From Solimicrobium sp040544425 (lineage in GTDB: Bacteria > Pseudomonadota > Gammaproteobacteria > Burkholderiales > Burkholderiaceae_D), in assembly GCA_040544425.1 (NCBI GenBank), contig JBEONO010000008.1:62001-126000 (forward strand): a DNA stretch of 64,000 nucleotides, read 5' to 3'. Both the position numbers and the translations under genes were made by a program. Below, piece after piece: positions 8,777 through 17,523 of this stretch; position 1 is the first letter of the stretch, and each line of letters begins with the position of its first letter. The notes beneath the pieces are model-generated. The model was given only the letters and a program-made list of their open reading frames with translations, ran no database searches and was not told the DNA's origin.

Positions 8777-9475
8777 ATGCATTTAGATCAACCACTCTCC
8801 GATAAAGAATTTGATGAACTTGATAATTTTCTAATGTCGGATGCCGTCGGTGACGAGGGAATGACCATGGATGCATTACATGGCTACATGACTGCAATCG
8901 CGATTGGCCCGGAGTTTGTTCCTCTGTCCGAGTGGCTGCCAAACGTGTGGGGCCTGGAAGGCGATGAGCAACCGAAATTCAGTTCGGACAAACAGTCTGA
9001 ACGGATCATTAATCTGATCGCCCGCTTCATGAATGAAGTGATGATCACTTTTGAAGTCGCCCCAAAGGAATTCGAGCCCCTGTTTTGCGTCTATGAATTG
9101 AACGGCAAGGAAATCATTGACGGCGAAGCCTGGGCCTGGGGATTTTGGGAAGGCATGCAGTTACGCGCAGACGAGTGGGAACCGATAGAGTCGTCACCGG
9201 TAGCACCGCTGCTGCGGCCCATCTATTTACTGGGTGCCGATGAAATCAGCGAAGACGACACCGCGTTAATCGATGAGCCTGCCAAGTGCCATAAATTATC
9301 GATAGAAATCGAAGCAGCGATTCCACACATTCATCAATACTGGCTGCCGATTCGCACCAGCGGTGTAAATACGATTCGACGCGACCAACCCAAGCAAGGA
9401 CGCAATGATATTTGCAATTGCGGCAGCGGCAAGAAGTACAAGAATTGTTGTGGGGCCGGGCCGACGGTGCATTAA
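8777..9475 (+). CDS. YecA/UPF0149-family protein with C-terminal SEC-C zinc motif
   Basis: I start the gene at ATG 8777 (MHLDQPLSDKEF), preceded by AAAGG; the frame extends upstream to a GTG at 8681 but that part looks like leader. This gives 232 residues. Residues ~1-185 are a UPF0149 (YecA/YgfB-like) helical domain with the LSDKEFDELDNFL and MDALHGYMTAI signatures. The tail GRNDICNCGSGKKYKNCCG is a SEC-C motif that binds zinc (C-x-C...CC), as at the end of SecA. Such proteins bind ribosomes or ligands of the secretion pathway; the partner here is unknown. Confidence 0.88.
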   Translation: MHLDQPLSDKEFDELDNFLMSDAVGDEGMTMDALHGYMTAIAIGPEFVPLSEWLPNVWGLEGDEQPKFSSDKQSERIINLIARFMNEVMITFEVAPKEFEPLFCVYELNGKEIIDGEAWAWGFWEGMQLRADEWEPIESSPVAPLLRPIYLLGADEISEDDTALIDEPAKCHKLSIEIEAAIPHIHQYWLPIRTSGVNTIRRDQPKQGRNDICNCGSGKKYKNCCGAGPTVH

Positions 9476-9489
9476 GCCTGCACAATACC

Positions 9490-9522
9490 GGAGTCGTCGT
9501 CATTGAATACGAACGACGGCTC
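9490..9522. terminator. Stem-loop between convergent genes
   Basis: GGAGTCGTCGT pairs with ACGACGGCTCC (11 bp, one G-U) around a ~11-base loop between the YecA-like gene and orn. There is no T tract, so its role as a terminator is tentative. Confidence 0.5.
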
Positions 9523-9531
9523 CGCCACTAA

Positions 9532-10113
9532 TTAAGGAACGATGAAATGTTCGCGGTAGTAACGCAATTCTTCGACCGACTCAATAATATCCGCCATGGC
9601 AGTATGCATTTGATGCTTCTTGAAGCCCTTGATCAACTCAGGCTTCCAGCGGCGACACAGTTCTTTCAAAGTCGACACATCCAGATTGCGATAGTGAAAA
9701 AATGTCTCCAGTTTAGGCATGCCGCGCACCATGAAGCGGCGATCCTGGCAGATCGAGTTTCCACACATTGGTGATTTACCGGCTGGCACATATTGCTTCA
9801 GAAATGCAATTATTGCCTGCTCGGCTTCAGCTTCAGTGGTTGTTGAGGCTTTGACGCGATCGATCAGACCGGACTTACCATGGGTACCTTTGTTCCAGTT
9901 GTCCATCTTATCCAATACTTCATCAGATTGATGGATCGCGAATACCGGACCTTGGGCCAGTATATTGAGCTGCATATCGGTCACCAATACGGCAATCTCA
10001 ATAATGCGATCATTGTCCGGATCAAGTCCGGTCATTTCCAGATCGACCCAAACCAGATTAAATTCATTGGGTTTGTCGGTGGCAGATCCGGGTAAAATAC
10101 TAGCTTGTGACAT
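9532..10113 (-). CDS. orn: Oligoribonuclease
   Basis: 193 residues from the ATG at 10113, which has GGAAGAATT directly upstream; the longer frame to 10137 lacks such a site. It is a DEDDh 3'-5' exonuclease: DLEMTGLD holds the first acidic pair, IIEIAVLVTD follows, and HTAMADIIES carries the late His and Asp. It degrades 2-5-mer RNAs (including pGpG from c-di-GMP breakdown) to mononucleotides in the cytoplasm. That is relevant to the EAL protein at 41582. It is divergent from the M48 protease gene. Confidence 0.97.
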   Translation of the reverse strand: MSQASILPGSATDKPNEFNLVWVDLEMTGLDPDNDRIIEIAVLVTDMQLNILAQGPVFAIHQSDEVLDKMDNWNKGTHGKSGLIDRVKASTTTEAEAEQAIIAFLKQYVPAGKSPMCGNSICQDRRFMVRGMPKLETFFHYRNLDVSTLKELCRRWKPELIKGFKKHQMHTAMADIIESVEELRYYREHFIVP

Positions 10114-10259
10114 AATTCTTCCTTGGCGCGGCTGCAACTATTGCTTCATACTGCTTCAATTGGCAATAGGATTATTATTAAAATTAGCGTGGTCGGCAAA
10201 TACACTTACCATCGCCGAACCACCTTTCATTGAGTGCGCTATTTTCTCACAGGAGCAGC

Positions 10260-11525
10260 ATGGATTCATTTGCATTTTCAGTTTTGTTCATTGTTTTCTT
10301 GAGTTTGACCTTGGGATGCCGCTTTTGGCTGGCTTCGCGCCAGATTCGCAATGTGCAACAACACCGAGCTGCGGTACCGCCACAGTTCGCAGAAAAAATC
10401 ACACTGGAGTCCCATCAGAAGGCCGCTGATTACACGATAGCCAAAACCAAATTGGCTATTATCGATTTGTTCATCGGTGTCCTTGTGTTATTGGCACTGA
10501 CTTTGTTTGGCGGCCTGCAATGGTTATCCACCCATCTCATTCCAGTGCTTGGCACGGGAATGCGCTACCAGCTTGGTCTGATCATCAGTTTTACGCTCAT
10601 TACCGGATTGATTGACCTGCCGATGGATTATTACCGCCAGTTTGTCCTCGAACAAAAATTCGGCTTTAACAAAATGACAGTCAGGCTGTTTGTTACCGAC
10701 ATGATCAAAAACACTTTTATCGGCGCATTGATCGGCTTGCCCTTATGCTGGGTGGTGCTGACCTTGATGGGTGACGCCGGCGATTTATGGTGGCTGTATG
10801 CCTGGTTGGTCTGGAGTGGCTTTCAATTACTGATGATGGTGCTCTACCCCAGCGTGATCGCTCCAATATTCAACAAGTTCAAGCCGCTGGAAGATGAAAG
10901 TTTAAAAACGCGCATTGAGGGATTAATGCAGCGCACCGGCTTTGCCTCCAAAGGATTATTCGTCATGGATGGATCCAAACGCAGCGCTCATGGCAATGCT
11001 TATTTTTCGGGATTTGGCGCCTCCAAACGTATCGTATTTTTTGACACGCTGATCGAAAAATTGGCTCCACAGGAAATTGAAGCGGTCCTGGCGCATGAGC
11101 TCGGACATTTCAAGAAAAAACATATCGTCAAACGCATCATCCTGATCTTTATCCTGTCTCTCGGTTTTTTAGCCTTGCTCGGCTACTTGAAACAGCAGGT
11201 CTGGTTTTACACCGGACTGGGCGTTGATCCCGTCGTCATTGGCAACCACGCCAGCAATGACGCAATGGCCCTGCTGCTGTTTATGCTGACATTACCAATC
11301 TTCACATTCTTCTTTTCACCGATCAGTGCGCTTACCTCAAGAAAACATGAATTTGAAGCCGACGCATTCGCGGCACTGCACACCAACGCCGCTGATCTGG
11401 TTTCAGCACTGGTCAAAATGTATGACGACAATGCGTCGACCTTAACCCCTGACCCATTACACTCCACTTTTTACGATAGCCATCCACCGGCCTCGATTCG
11501 CATCAATCATCTTTCTTTAAATTAG
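10260..11525 (+). CDS. M48-family zinc metalloprotease (Ste24-like)
   Basis: 421 residues from ATG 10260 (MDSFAFSVLF), set by the strong site AGGAG seven bases upstream; the GTG at 10230 is less likely. Several membrane segments frame the catalytic motif AVLAHELGHFKKKH (HExxH). The third zinc ligand is in the SRKHEFEADAFA segment. This is the Ste24/CAAX-protease branch of family M48, an integral inner-membrane protease. Its bacterial substrate is unknown. It heads an operon with phhB (13 bp) and rsgA. Confidence 0.93.
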   Translation: MDSFAFSVLFIVFLSLTLGCRFWLASRQIRNVQQHRAAVPPQFAEKITLESHQKAADYTIAKTKLAIIDLFIGVLVLLALTLFGGLQWLSTHLIPVLGTGMRYQLGLIISFTLITGLIDLPMDYYRQFVLEQKFGFNKMTVRLFVTDMIKNTFIGALIGLPLCWVVLTLMGDAGDLWWLYAWLVWSGFQLLMMVLYPSVIAPIFNKFKPLEDESLKTRIEGLMQRTGFASKGLFVMDGSKRSAHGNAYFSGFGASKRIVFFDTLIEKLAPQEIEAVLAHELGHFKKKHIVKRIILIFILSLGFLALLGYLKQQVWFYTGLGVDPVVIGNHASNDAMALLLFMLTLPIFTFFFSPISALTSRKHEFEADAFAALHTNAADLVSALVKMYDDNASTLTPDPLHSTFYDSHPPASIRINHLSLN

Positions 11526-11538
11526 CAGGATAAATACC

Positions 11539-11889
11539 ATGCCAAGTACTCGTGAACTATTAGCGCGCAAATGCCACCCCACCGACACAGCCCTGCCGGA
11601 CAGCGATATCAGTTCTTTTTTAAGTGCCGTACCCGAATGGGAGCTGGCGGAAAATCGCATCGTCAAAACCTACAAGTTCAAAGACTATTATGAAACGCTG
11701 GCGTTTATCAACGCGATCGCCTACATCATTCACGCCGAAGATCATCACCCCGAAATTATTCTGACCTACAACCAGTGTGTGATCAAGTTTGACACGCACA
11801 GTGTCAATGGAGGTCGCGGCGGATTATCTGAAAATGATTTCATCTGCGCGGCAAAAGTTGATGCCATTTATCAGCAATCGTTCTCTTGA
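11539..11889 (+). CDS. phhB: Pterin-4-alpha-carbinolamine dehydratase
   Basis: 116 residues, normal for the family. The signature AEDHHPEIILTYNQC contains the paired histidines of the active site. It dehydrates 4a-hydroxytetrahydrobiopterin, recycling the cofactor of phenylalanine hydroxylase; a phhA gene is not in this window. Its stop codon shares one base with the rsgA start (TGATG at 11887-11891), so the two are translationally coupled. Confidence 0.93.
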   Translation: MPSTRELLARKCHPTDTALPDSDISSFLSAVPEWELAENRIVKTYKFKDYYETLAFINAIAYIIHAEDHHPEIILTYNQCVIKFDTHSVNGGRGGLSENDFICAAKVDAIYQQSFS

Positions 11890-12785
11890 TGTCCAAACTG
11901 TTTGGTACGGTCATGGCGGCACACGGTCGCCATTATCTGGTTGAAGCCGAAGGCATGCTGTTTAACTGCGTCACACGCGGCAAGAAAAGCGATGTGGCTG
12001 TGGGCGACGTGGTTGAGTACAAACTGACTTCAAAAAATCAGGGCGTAATTGAAGCCATCACTGAACGCAAAACCCTGCTCTACCGCTCCGATCAATACCG
12101 CTCCAAACTACTGGCTGCCAATCTGACGCAGTTGTTTATCGTGGTTGCCACGGAGCCGGGTTTTTCTGATGATCTGATTTCACGTGCGCTGGTCGCTGCT
12201 GAAGCTGGCGGGATCAAGCCGCATCTGGTGCTCAATAAAATTGACGTGGTCGACCTGCTTCCGCAAGCAAAAAAACGACTCGAAGTTTACCAGGCGATGG
12301 GTTATCCGGTCCATCTGGTGTCCGCCAGGACCAATCCTGAACAGACACTGGCGGTTTTGTCGCCTTTGCTGGAAGGTCAATCAACGATTCTGATCGGTCA
12401 ATCAGGCATGGGCAAATCATCCCTGATTAATTTATTGATTCCCGATGCCGAAATCGCGACCCGCGAAATTTCTGCCGCTTTGGATACCGGCAAGCATACA
12501 ACCACGTTCGTGCGTTCCTACCATTTGAATGATCACAGCATCATCATTGATTCACCAGGTTTTCAGGAATTTGGTTTGCATCATTTGAGTGAAGGCATGC
12601 TGGAACGCGCCTTTCCGGAATTCCGTCCGTATCTGGGCAACTGCAAATTTTATAACTGTCACCACCATACCGAACCGGGCTGTGCCATCCTCGCCGCGAT
12701 GCAGGCTGGGGCGATCAGCAAGATGCGCCATGACATGTACGAGCAATTGGTGCATGAAGCAGCGCAAACTCTGGGATATAAATAA
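11889..12785 (+). CDS. rsgA: Small ribosomal subunit biogenesis GTPase RsgA
   Basis: 298 residues from ATG 11889; the TTG at 11886 is in frame but the overlapping ATG is more likely. An N-terminal OB fold is followed by a circularly permuted GTPase: LNKID (G4) comes before GQSGMGKSS (G1), and DSPGF (G3) follows. The C-terminal zinc-binding region is CKFYNCHHHTEPGC. It acts late in 30S subunit maturation in the cytoplasm. It is the last gene of the M48-phhB-rsgA unit. Confidence 0.97.
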   Translation: MSKLFGTVMAAHGRHYLVEAEGMLFNCVTRGKKSDVAVGDVVEYKLTSKNQGVIEAITERKTLLYRSDQYRSKLLAANLTQLFIVVATEPGFSDDLISRALVAAEAGGIKPHLVLNKIDVVDLLPQAKKRLEVYQAMGYPVHLVSARTNPEQTLAVLSPLLEGQSTILIGQSGMGKSSLINLLIPDAEIATREISAALDTGKHTTTFVRSYHLNDHSIIIDSPGFQEFGLHHLSEGMLERAFPEFRPYLGNCKFYNCHHHTEPGCAILAAMQAGAISKMRHDMYEQLVHEAAQTLGYK

Positions 12786-12989
12786 AAGTACTTTAAATCA
12801 TCAAATTTCTGAATTTAATTCCAAGAAATCGATATTTTTCCGTTATATCCCAAATTTACGCGAGCTTTTGCGAGAATTCCCGGCGATATTCCACTATAAT
12901 CACTGACGATTCTTACAACAATCCGACAGCAAAGCACCAGGCCTGGTGTCATGAAGTTTTCAACGAAGTTTCCAACGAAGTTTTCAATT

Positions 12990-13913
12990 ATGGCAATTAA
13001 GCACTTTTTACAGTTGTCCGATTTCACTCTGGACGAATTCAACTATGTCATGGAGCGGGCACGAGTCATTAAGCGCCGCTTCAAAGAGTACCAACCCTAC
13101 CATCCCCTGCTGGATCGCACCCTGGTGATGGTGTTTGAAAAAAATTCCACCCGTACCCGACTGTCATTTGAAGCAGGCATGCATCAGCTTGGTGGCGCAG
13201 CCATTTATCTGAATACCAAAGACAGCCAGCTCGGACGCGGCGAACCGGTTGAAGATGCGGGGCAGGTCATTTCGCGCATGTGCGACATCATCATGATCCG
13301 CACGTTTGGCCAAGAGATCATCGAGCGCTTCGCAGCGTTTTCACGAGTGCCTGTGATCAATGGATTGACAAATGAACACCACCCATGCCAGGTATTTGCG
13401 GATGTCTTCACCTATGTTGAACATCGCGGATCCATCGAAGGCAAGAAAGTGGCCTGGATCGGTGACGCCAACAATATGCTGTATTCCTGGTTACAGGCCG
13501 CACAGATCTTCGGTTTTCATTTGAATATCTCAACACCCAAAGGTTATGAGGTCGACCTGTCACGGATTCCGGCAAATCAAACCAGCTACAGTCTGTTCGA
13601 TCGTCCCGCCGATGCCTGTCAGGATGTTGATCTGGTCAATACCGATGTTTGGACCAGCATGGGATATGAGGCGGAAAATCAGGCCAGGATCAAAGCATTT
13701 GACGGCTGGATCGTCGATGCCCCCAAAATGGCGCGCGCCAAGCCAGATGCGCTCTTCATGCACTGTCTGCCAGCGCATCGCGGTGAAGAAGTCTCAGCCG
13801 ACGTGATCGACGGTCCGCAATCCGTGGTGTGGGACGAGGCAGAAAACCGATTGCATATTCAGAAGGCCTTGCTGGAATACCTGGTGATTGGCAAAGTCAC
13901 GGAAACAATTTAA
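12990..13913 (+). CDS. argF: Ornithine carbamoyltransferase (anabolic)
   Basis: 307 residues from ATG 12990 (MAIKHFLQL), the start conserved in relatives. An in-frame ATG at 12951 would add a repetitive leader (FSTKFPTKFS) from a short direct repeat. The carbamoyl-phosphate motif STRTR, the HPCQ loop, DVWTSMG and the ornithine-side HCLPAHRGEEV are intact. It makes citrulline from ornithine and carbamoyl phosphate. argG follows 16 bp later. A TATAAT at 12895-12900 is a possible -10 box. A palindrome GAATTTAATTC at 12811-12821 resembles half of an ARG box, but its spacing is wrong. Confidence 0.97.
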   Translation: MAIKHFLQLSDFTLDEFNYVMERARVIKRRFKEYQPYHPLLDRTLVMVFEKNSTRTRLSFEAGMHQLGGAAIYLNTKDSQLGRGEPVEDAGQVISRMCDIIMIRTFGQEIIERFAAFSRVPVINGLTNEHHPCQVFADVFTYVEHRGSIEGKKVAWIGDANNMLYSWLQAAQIFGFHLNISTPKGYEVDLSRIPANQTSYSLFDRPADACQDVDLVNTDVWTSMGYEAENQARIKAFDGWIVDAPKMARAKPDALFMHCLPAHRGEEVSADVIDGPQSVVWDEAENRLHIQKALLEYLVIGKVTETI

Positions 13914-13929
13914 TTTTTTTGAGATAACT

Positions 13930-15159
13930 ATGAGCGATATAAAAAAAGTTGTATTAGCGTATTCAGGCGGCCTGGATACGTCAGTCATTTTAAAATGGTT
14001 GCAGGACAATTATCACTGCGAGATCGTCACTTTTACGGCCGATCTCGGTCAAGGCGAAGAGCTGGAACCAGCGCGCCAGAAAGCACTTAAATTCGGCATC
14101 AAGCCAGAAAATATTTACATCGATGACTTGCGCGAAGAGTTCGTGCGAGATTTCGTATTCCCGATGTTTCGCGCCAATACGGTCTATGAAGGCGAATATC
14201 TGCTCGGCACCTCCATCGCTCGGCCATTGATCGCCAAGCGCCTGATCGACATCGCAAAACTGACCGGCGCAGACACTATCTCGCACGGCGCAACAGGAAA
14301 AGGCAATGACCAGGTCCGTTTTGAATTGGGCGCGTATGCCCTGATGCCCAACGTCAAAGTGATTGCACCATGGCGCGAATGGGATTTGCTGTCACGCGAA
14401 AAGCTGCTGCAATACGCACAGGACGCGGGCATTGAAATCGACATGAAGCATAAAAATGGCGGCGCACCGTATTCAATGGACGCCAATCTGCTGCATATCA
14501 GTTTTGAAGGACGTCATCTGGAGAACCCCAGTGCCGAAGCCGAAGAATCGATGTGGCGCTGGACTGTCAGCCCGGAGGCCGCCCCGGACCAGCCGGAATT
14601 CCTTGATGTGGAATTTGAACGCGGCGATATCGTGGCATTAAATGGCAAACGCCTGTCGCCCGCAATGGTATTGACCGAGTTAAACAGGCTCGGCGGCAAG
14701 CACGGAATCGGCAGACTGGATCTGGTCGAAAACCGCTATGTAGGTATGAAGTCACGCGGCTGCTACGAAACACCAGGTGGCACCATCATGTTGCGCGCTC
14801 ACCGAGCTATTGAGTCGATCACACTGGATCGGGAGGTCGCACATTTGAAGGATGATTTGATGCCACGCTACGCCAGCATGATTTACAACGGCTACTGGTG
14901 GGCACCGGAACGCATCGCCCTGCAAACCCTGATCGACCACACCCAGCAAAATGTCAACGGCTGGGTGCGTCTGAAACTATACAAAGGGAATGTGACCACG
15001 ATGGCGCGCGACTCTAAAACAGACTCACTGTTTGATATGAATATCGCGACCTTTGATGAAGATGGCGGCGCATACAATCAAGCTGATGCAGGTGGCTTTA
15101 TCAAGTTGAACGCGTTGCGTATGCGCATCGCGGCCAATGCCAGGACAAAGCGCAAATAA
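13930..15159 (+). CDS. argG: Argininosuccinate synthase
   Basis: 409 residues from ATG 13930 (MSDIKKVVLAYSGGLDTS). The upstream frame overlapping argF is not used, since the family starts at this M. The PP-loop AYSGGLDTS binds ATP, and GATGKGNDQVRFE and GRHLENP are conserved. It condenses citrulline and aspartate to argininosuccinate. It lies directly behind argF and ends before a strong terminator. argH is not in the window. Confidence 0.97.
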   Translation: MSDIKKVVLAYSGGLDTSVILKWLQDNYHCEIVTFTADLGQGEELEPARQKALKFGIKPENIYIDDLREEFVRDFVFPMFRANTVYEGEYLLGTSIARPLIAKRLIDIAKLTGADTISHGATGKGNDQVRFELGAYALMPNVKVIAPWREWDLLSREKLLQYAQDAGIEIDMKHKNGGAPYSMDANLLHISFEGRHLENPSAEAEESMWRWTVSPEAAPDQPEFLDVEFERGDIVALNGKRLSPAMVLTELNRLGGKHGIGRLDLVENRYVGMKSRGCYETPGGTIMLRAHRAIESITLDREVAHLKDDLMPRYASMIYNGYWWAPERIALQTLIDHTQQNVNGWVRLKLYKGNVTTMARDSKTDSLFDMNIATFDEDGGAYNQADAGGFIKLNALRMRIAANARTKRK

Positions 15160-15176
15160 AACTGGCGGTTAAAAAC

Positions 15177-15205
15177 AAAAATGCCACTTCGGTGGCATTT
15201 TTTTT
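15177..15205 (+). terminator. Rho-independent terminator of argFG
   Basis: AAAATGCCAC and GTGGCATTTT pair around a TTCG tetraloop and are followed by a T8 tract. It lies 17 bp after the argG stop. Confidence 0.93.
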
Positions 15206-15324
15206 GACAAGGTACACATCGATACAAATCCGACCATTCGAGACACTTTGACGATACAAGTCAGATCTAAGATACCTGGTCGCATCGATGTGCGGCATCA
15301 ATCTGTCAATTCAATCTGGAGGAA

Positions 15325-15813
15325 ATGATGATGAACATGAAAAAAACAATATTACTGAGCTGCGCCGCAGTTGGCTTTGCTGCATTCGCCTTACTCGCTG
15401 GAGCCCAGGAGCACGGTGCCTGCAAGGATCAGGCAAATATGGAAAATTGCATGCAAGCACATATGGAAAAACATATGGCCGAACGCGAAGCGAAGTTGCA
15501 TAGCGCTTTAAATCTCACTACAGCGCAAGAACCTGCATGGAAAGCCCTGAGCGATAGTTTTCACCAACAAATGGCCGCCATGGAAGCACAGCACAAAGCC
15601 ATGCCGGCCAAAGCAGACATGGACAAAATGTCGGCCCCAGACCGGCTTGCCAATCATCTGACGATGATGCAAAACCACATCACCATGATGCAGTCTCAAT
15701 TGGCGGCATTGAAAACGTTTTATGCGGTATTGACACCTGAGCAGCAAACAACCATGAATAAGGAAATGGCGCACTTTGAGCAGCGTGGACATCACGGCAT
15801 GCACGGATCGTGA
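15325..15813 (+). CDS. Spy/CpxP-like periplasmic LTxxQ protein
   Basis: 162 residues or slightly fewer. ATG codons at 15325, 15328 and 15337 are possible; the GGAGG at 15318-15322 is spaced better for the second or third. A signal peptide (KKTILLSCAAVGFAAFALLAGA) is cut near AGAQ. The mature part is helical and rich in Met and His, with two LTxxQ motifs (LTTAQEPAW and LTPEQQTTM), as in Spy/CpxP chaperones. Those act in the periplasm during envelope or metal stress. The His/Met richness hints at metal exposure, but no two-component partner is adjacent. Confidence 0.85.
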   Translation: MMMNMKKTILLSCAAVGFAAFALLAGAQEHGACKDQANMENCMQAHMEKHMAEREAKLHSALNLTTAQEPAWKALSDSFHQQMAAMEAQHKAMPAKADMDKMSAPDRLANHLTMMQNHITMMQSQLAALKTFYAVLTPEQQTTMNKEMAHFEQRGHHGMHGS

Positions 15814-15837
15814 GCAAGCCAGCTGCGTATTGATTTT

Positions 15838-15863
15838 AAAAGCCGGTCTCCCGGCTTTTATTT
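15838..15863. terminator. Bidirectional terminator between the Spy-like gene and murB
   Basis: AAAAGCCGG and CCGGCTTTT pair around a TCTC loop, with T-rich sequence on both sides, between convergent genes. Confidence 0.85.
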
Positions 15864-15885
15864 TGTCCAAAAAATTTCAGAAAAT

Positions 15886-16911
15886 TCAGGAAATGAATTC
15901 AGGTTCCACTTCCAGTTTCACGGCAAATTGTTTGAATACATCTGCCTGTATTGCTTGTGCCAGTTCGCGCACTTCAGCGCCGGTTGCACCGCCTAAATTT
16001 ACCAGCACCAGAGCCTGTTTTTCATAAACGCCAACATGTCCCAATGCGCGCCCTTTCCATCCAGCGCGCTCAATCAACCAGCCTGCCGCCAGCTTGAACT
16101 GGCCATCGGCTTGCGGATAACTGACCAAATCAGGAAACCGCTGCGCCAGGTCTTGCTTGATTTGCGCACTGACCACGGGATTTTTAAAAAAACTGCCGAC
16201 ATTCCCAATCTGTTCCGGATCAGGCAGCTTGCTGCGCCGGATTGAACAGATTGCCTGACCCACCTGCAAGGGTGTCGGCCGTTCAATTGCCTGCAACGCT
16301 TTGGCGACATCGCCATACCCAAGTCTGGCTTGCCACTGCTTGGGCAATTTGAACGTCACACTTAGAATCACTCCCTGGTTACGCAAGCGATTCTTGAAGA
16401 TGCTGTCGCGATAGGCAAACTGACATGCATCCCAATCCATCGTGCGGATCGATTCGCTGGCAAACTCATACCACGTCAACGAATGAAAACAATCTTTCAG
16501 TTCGACGCCATAGGCACCGATATTCTGAATTGGCGCAGCCCCGACACTGCCCGGAATTAATGACAGATTTTCCAACCCGCCCCAGCCCTGCTGCAGGGTC
16601 CATTGCACAAAATCGTGCCAGACCTCCCCGGCAGCAGCCTGCACATAAATAAATTGTTCGTCTTCTGACAGCACAGTGTGGCCGGTCAGGCCAATGTGAA
16701 TCACCAGCCCAGGAAAATCGTCAGTCAGCACAACATTACTGCCGCCTCCCAAAATAAATCTGGGCAACCCAAACAGCTGCGGAAATTGATCGACCAAGGA
16801 CAATTCCTCGACCTGTGTGATCTTGCAGTAATAACGCGCGCTGGCAGCAATCCCGAAAGTGGTGAAAGATTGCAAGGCAACATTAGTCTGTAAAAGTGGA
16901 GTTGAACGCAT
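15886..16911 (-). CDS. murB: UDP-N-acetylenolpyruvoylglucosamine reductase
   Basis: 341 residues, as in E. coli type I MurB (342). FAD-binding motifs are GGGSNVVLTDDF and the LIPGSVGAAPIQNIGAYG segment. The GNVGSFFKNPVV motif carries the proton-donating Ser, and EVEPEF near the end holds the catalytic Glu. It reduces the enolpyruvyl group to lactyl in UDP-MurNAc synthesis in the cytoplasm. It stands alone rather than in an mur operon. A TATAAT lies eight bases before its ATG (16920-16925). Confidence 0.97.
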   Translation of the reverse strand: MRSTPLLQTNVALQSFTTFGIAASARYYCKITQVEELSLVDQFPQLFGLPRFILGGGSNVVLTDDFPGLVIHIGLTGHTVLSEDEQFIYVQAAAGEVWHDFVQWTLQQGWGGLENLSLIPGSVGAAPIQNIGAYGVELKDCFHSLTWYEFASESIRTMDWDACQFAYRDSIFKNRLRNQGVILSVTFKLPKQWQARLGYGDVAKALQAIERPTPLQVGQAICSIRRSKLPDPEQIGNVGSFFKNPVVSAQIKQDLAQRFPDLVSYPQADGQFKLAAGWLIERAGWKGRALGHVGVYEKQALVLVNLGGATGAEVRELAQAIQADVFKQFAVKLEVEPEFIS

Positions 16912-16919
16912 AACGCCGG

Positions 16920-16925
16920 ATTATA
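16920..16925 (-). promoter_or_regulatory. Candidate -10 box of murB (near-leaderless)
   Basis: On the minus strand TATAAT is followed by eight bases and then the murB ATG, with no Shine-Dalgarno sequence. The arrangement resembles that before hrpA and argA. The -35 region is poor. Confidence 0.4.
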
Positions 16926-16988
16926 AACTGGTATCAGTCAGGGTAGTTACGTTAAAATGTACGCTTTGACAGCACTAAGGATGAAATC

Positions 16989-17474
16989 ATGCCCTCATTT
17001 GATACCGTTTCGGAAGCCGATATGGTCGAAGTGAAAAACGCCATTGACCAGGCCAATAAAGAGATCAGCAACCGTTTTGATTTTAAAGGTTCTGATGCAC
17101 GGATTGAACAAAAAGAACGCGAGCTAACTGCCTTTGCCGACGCAGAATTTCAGCTTGAGCAGTTGCGCGAAGTGATGCTGAATAAATTGAGCAAACGTGG
17201 TGTGGACGTGCGTTTTTTGGACAATGGGAAAATTGAAAAAATTGGCGGTGACAAGATCAAGCAGGTCATCAAGATTAAAAACGGTATTGAAACCGAAGAC
17301 GCCAAGAAAATTGTGCGGGCAATCAAAGACAGCAAACTCAAAGTTCAAGCCACCATCCAAGGTGATGCAGTCAGGGTCACCGGTGCAAAACGCGATGACC
17401 TGCAAGCTGCAATGGCTTTACTCAAAAAAGAAATCAAGGATCTCCCCTTGGAGTTTAATAATTTCCGGGACTAG
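16989..17474 (+). CDS. yajQ: YajQ-family nucleotide-binding protein
   Basis: 161 residues, the typical YajQ length. The start MPSFDTVSEADMVEVKNAIDQA and NRFDFKGSDARIE are diagnostic, as is the DLPLEFNNFRD terminus. The fold is two ferredoxin-like domains. Some members bind c-di-GMP and affect transcription of virulence or biofilm genes; whether this one does is unknown. AAGGATGAAATC gives its ribosome-binding site. A CCCGTCAT/ATGACGGG stem-loop (17493-17512) follows the stop. Confidence 0.95.
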   Translation: MPSFDTVSEADMVEVKNAIDQANKEISNRFDFKGSDARIEQKERELTAFADAEFQLEQLREVMLNKLSKRGVDVRFLDNGKIEKIGGDKIKQVIKIKNGIETEDAKKIVRAIKDSKLKVQATIQGDAVRVTGAKRDDLQAAMALLKKEIKDLPLEFNNFRD

Positions 17475-17492
17475 ATTTACCGTAAGCCCCTG

Positions 17493-17512
17493 CCCGTCAT
17501 CGACATGACGGG
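17493..17512. terminator. Stem-loop after yajQ
   Basis: A perfect 8-bp stem (CCCGTCAT/ATGACGGG) with a CGAC loop lies between convergent yajQ and the response regulator. It lacks a T tract, so termination is uncertain. Confidence 0.5.
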
Positions 17513-17523
17513 TTGCCGACAAA

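Noticed and set aside
12811..12821. GAATTTAATTC upstream of argF as an ARG box
   Set aside because: ARG boxes have TGAAT and ATTCA separated by four bases; here the spacing is three and one flank base is wrong.
12951..12990. CRISPR-like repeat
   Set aside because: Only two short tandem units without spacers; no cas genes and no other arrays in the window.
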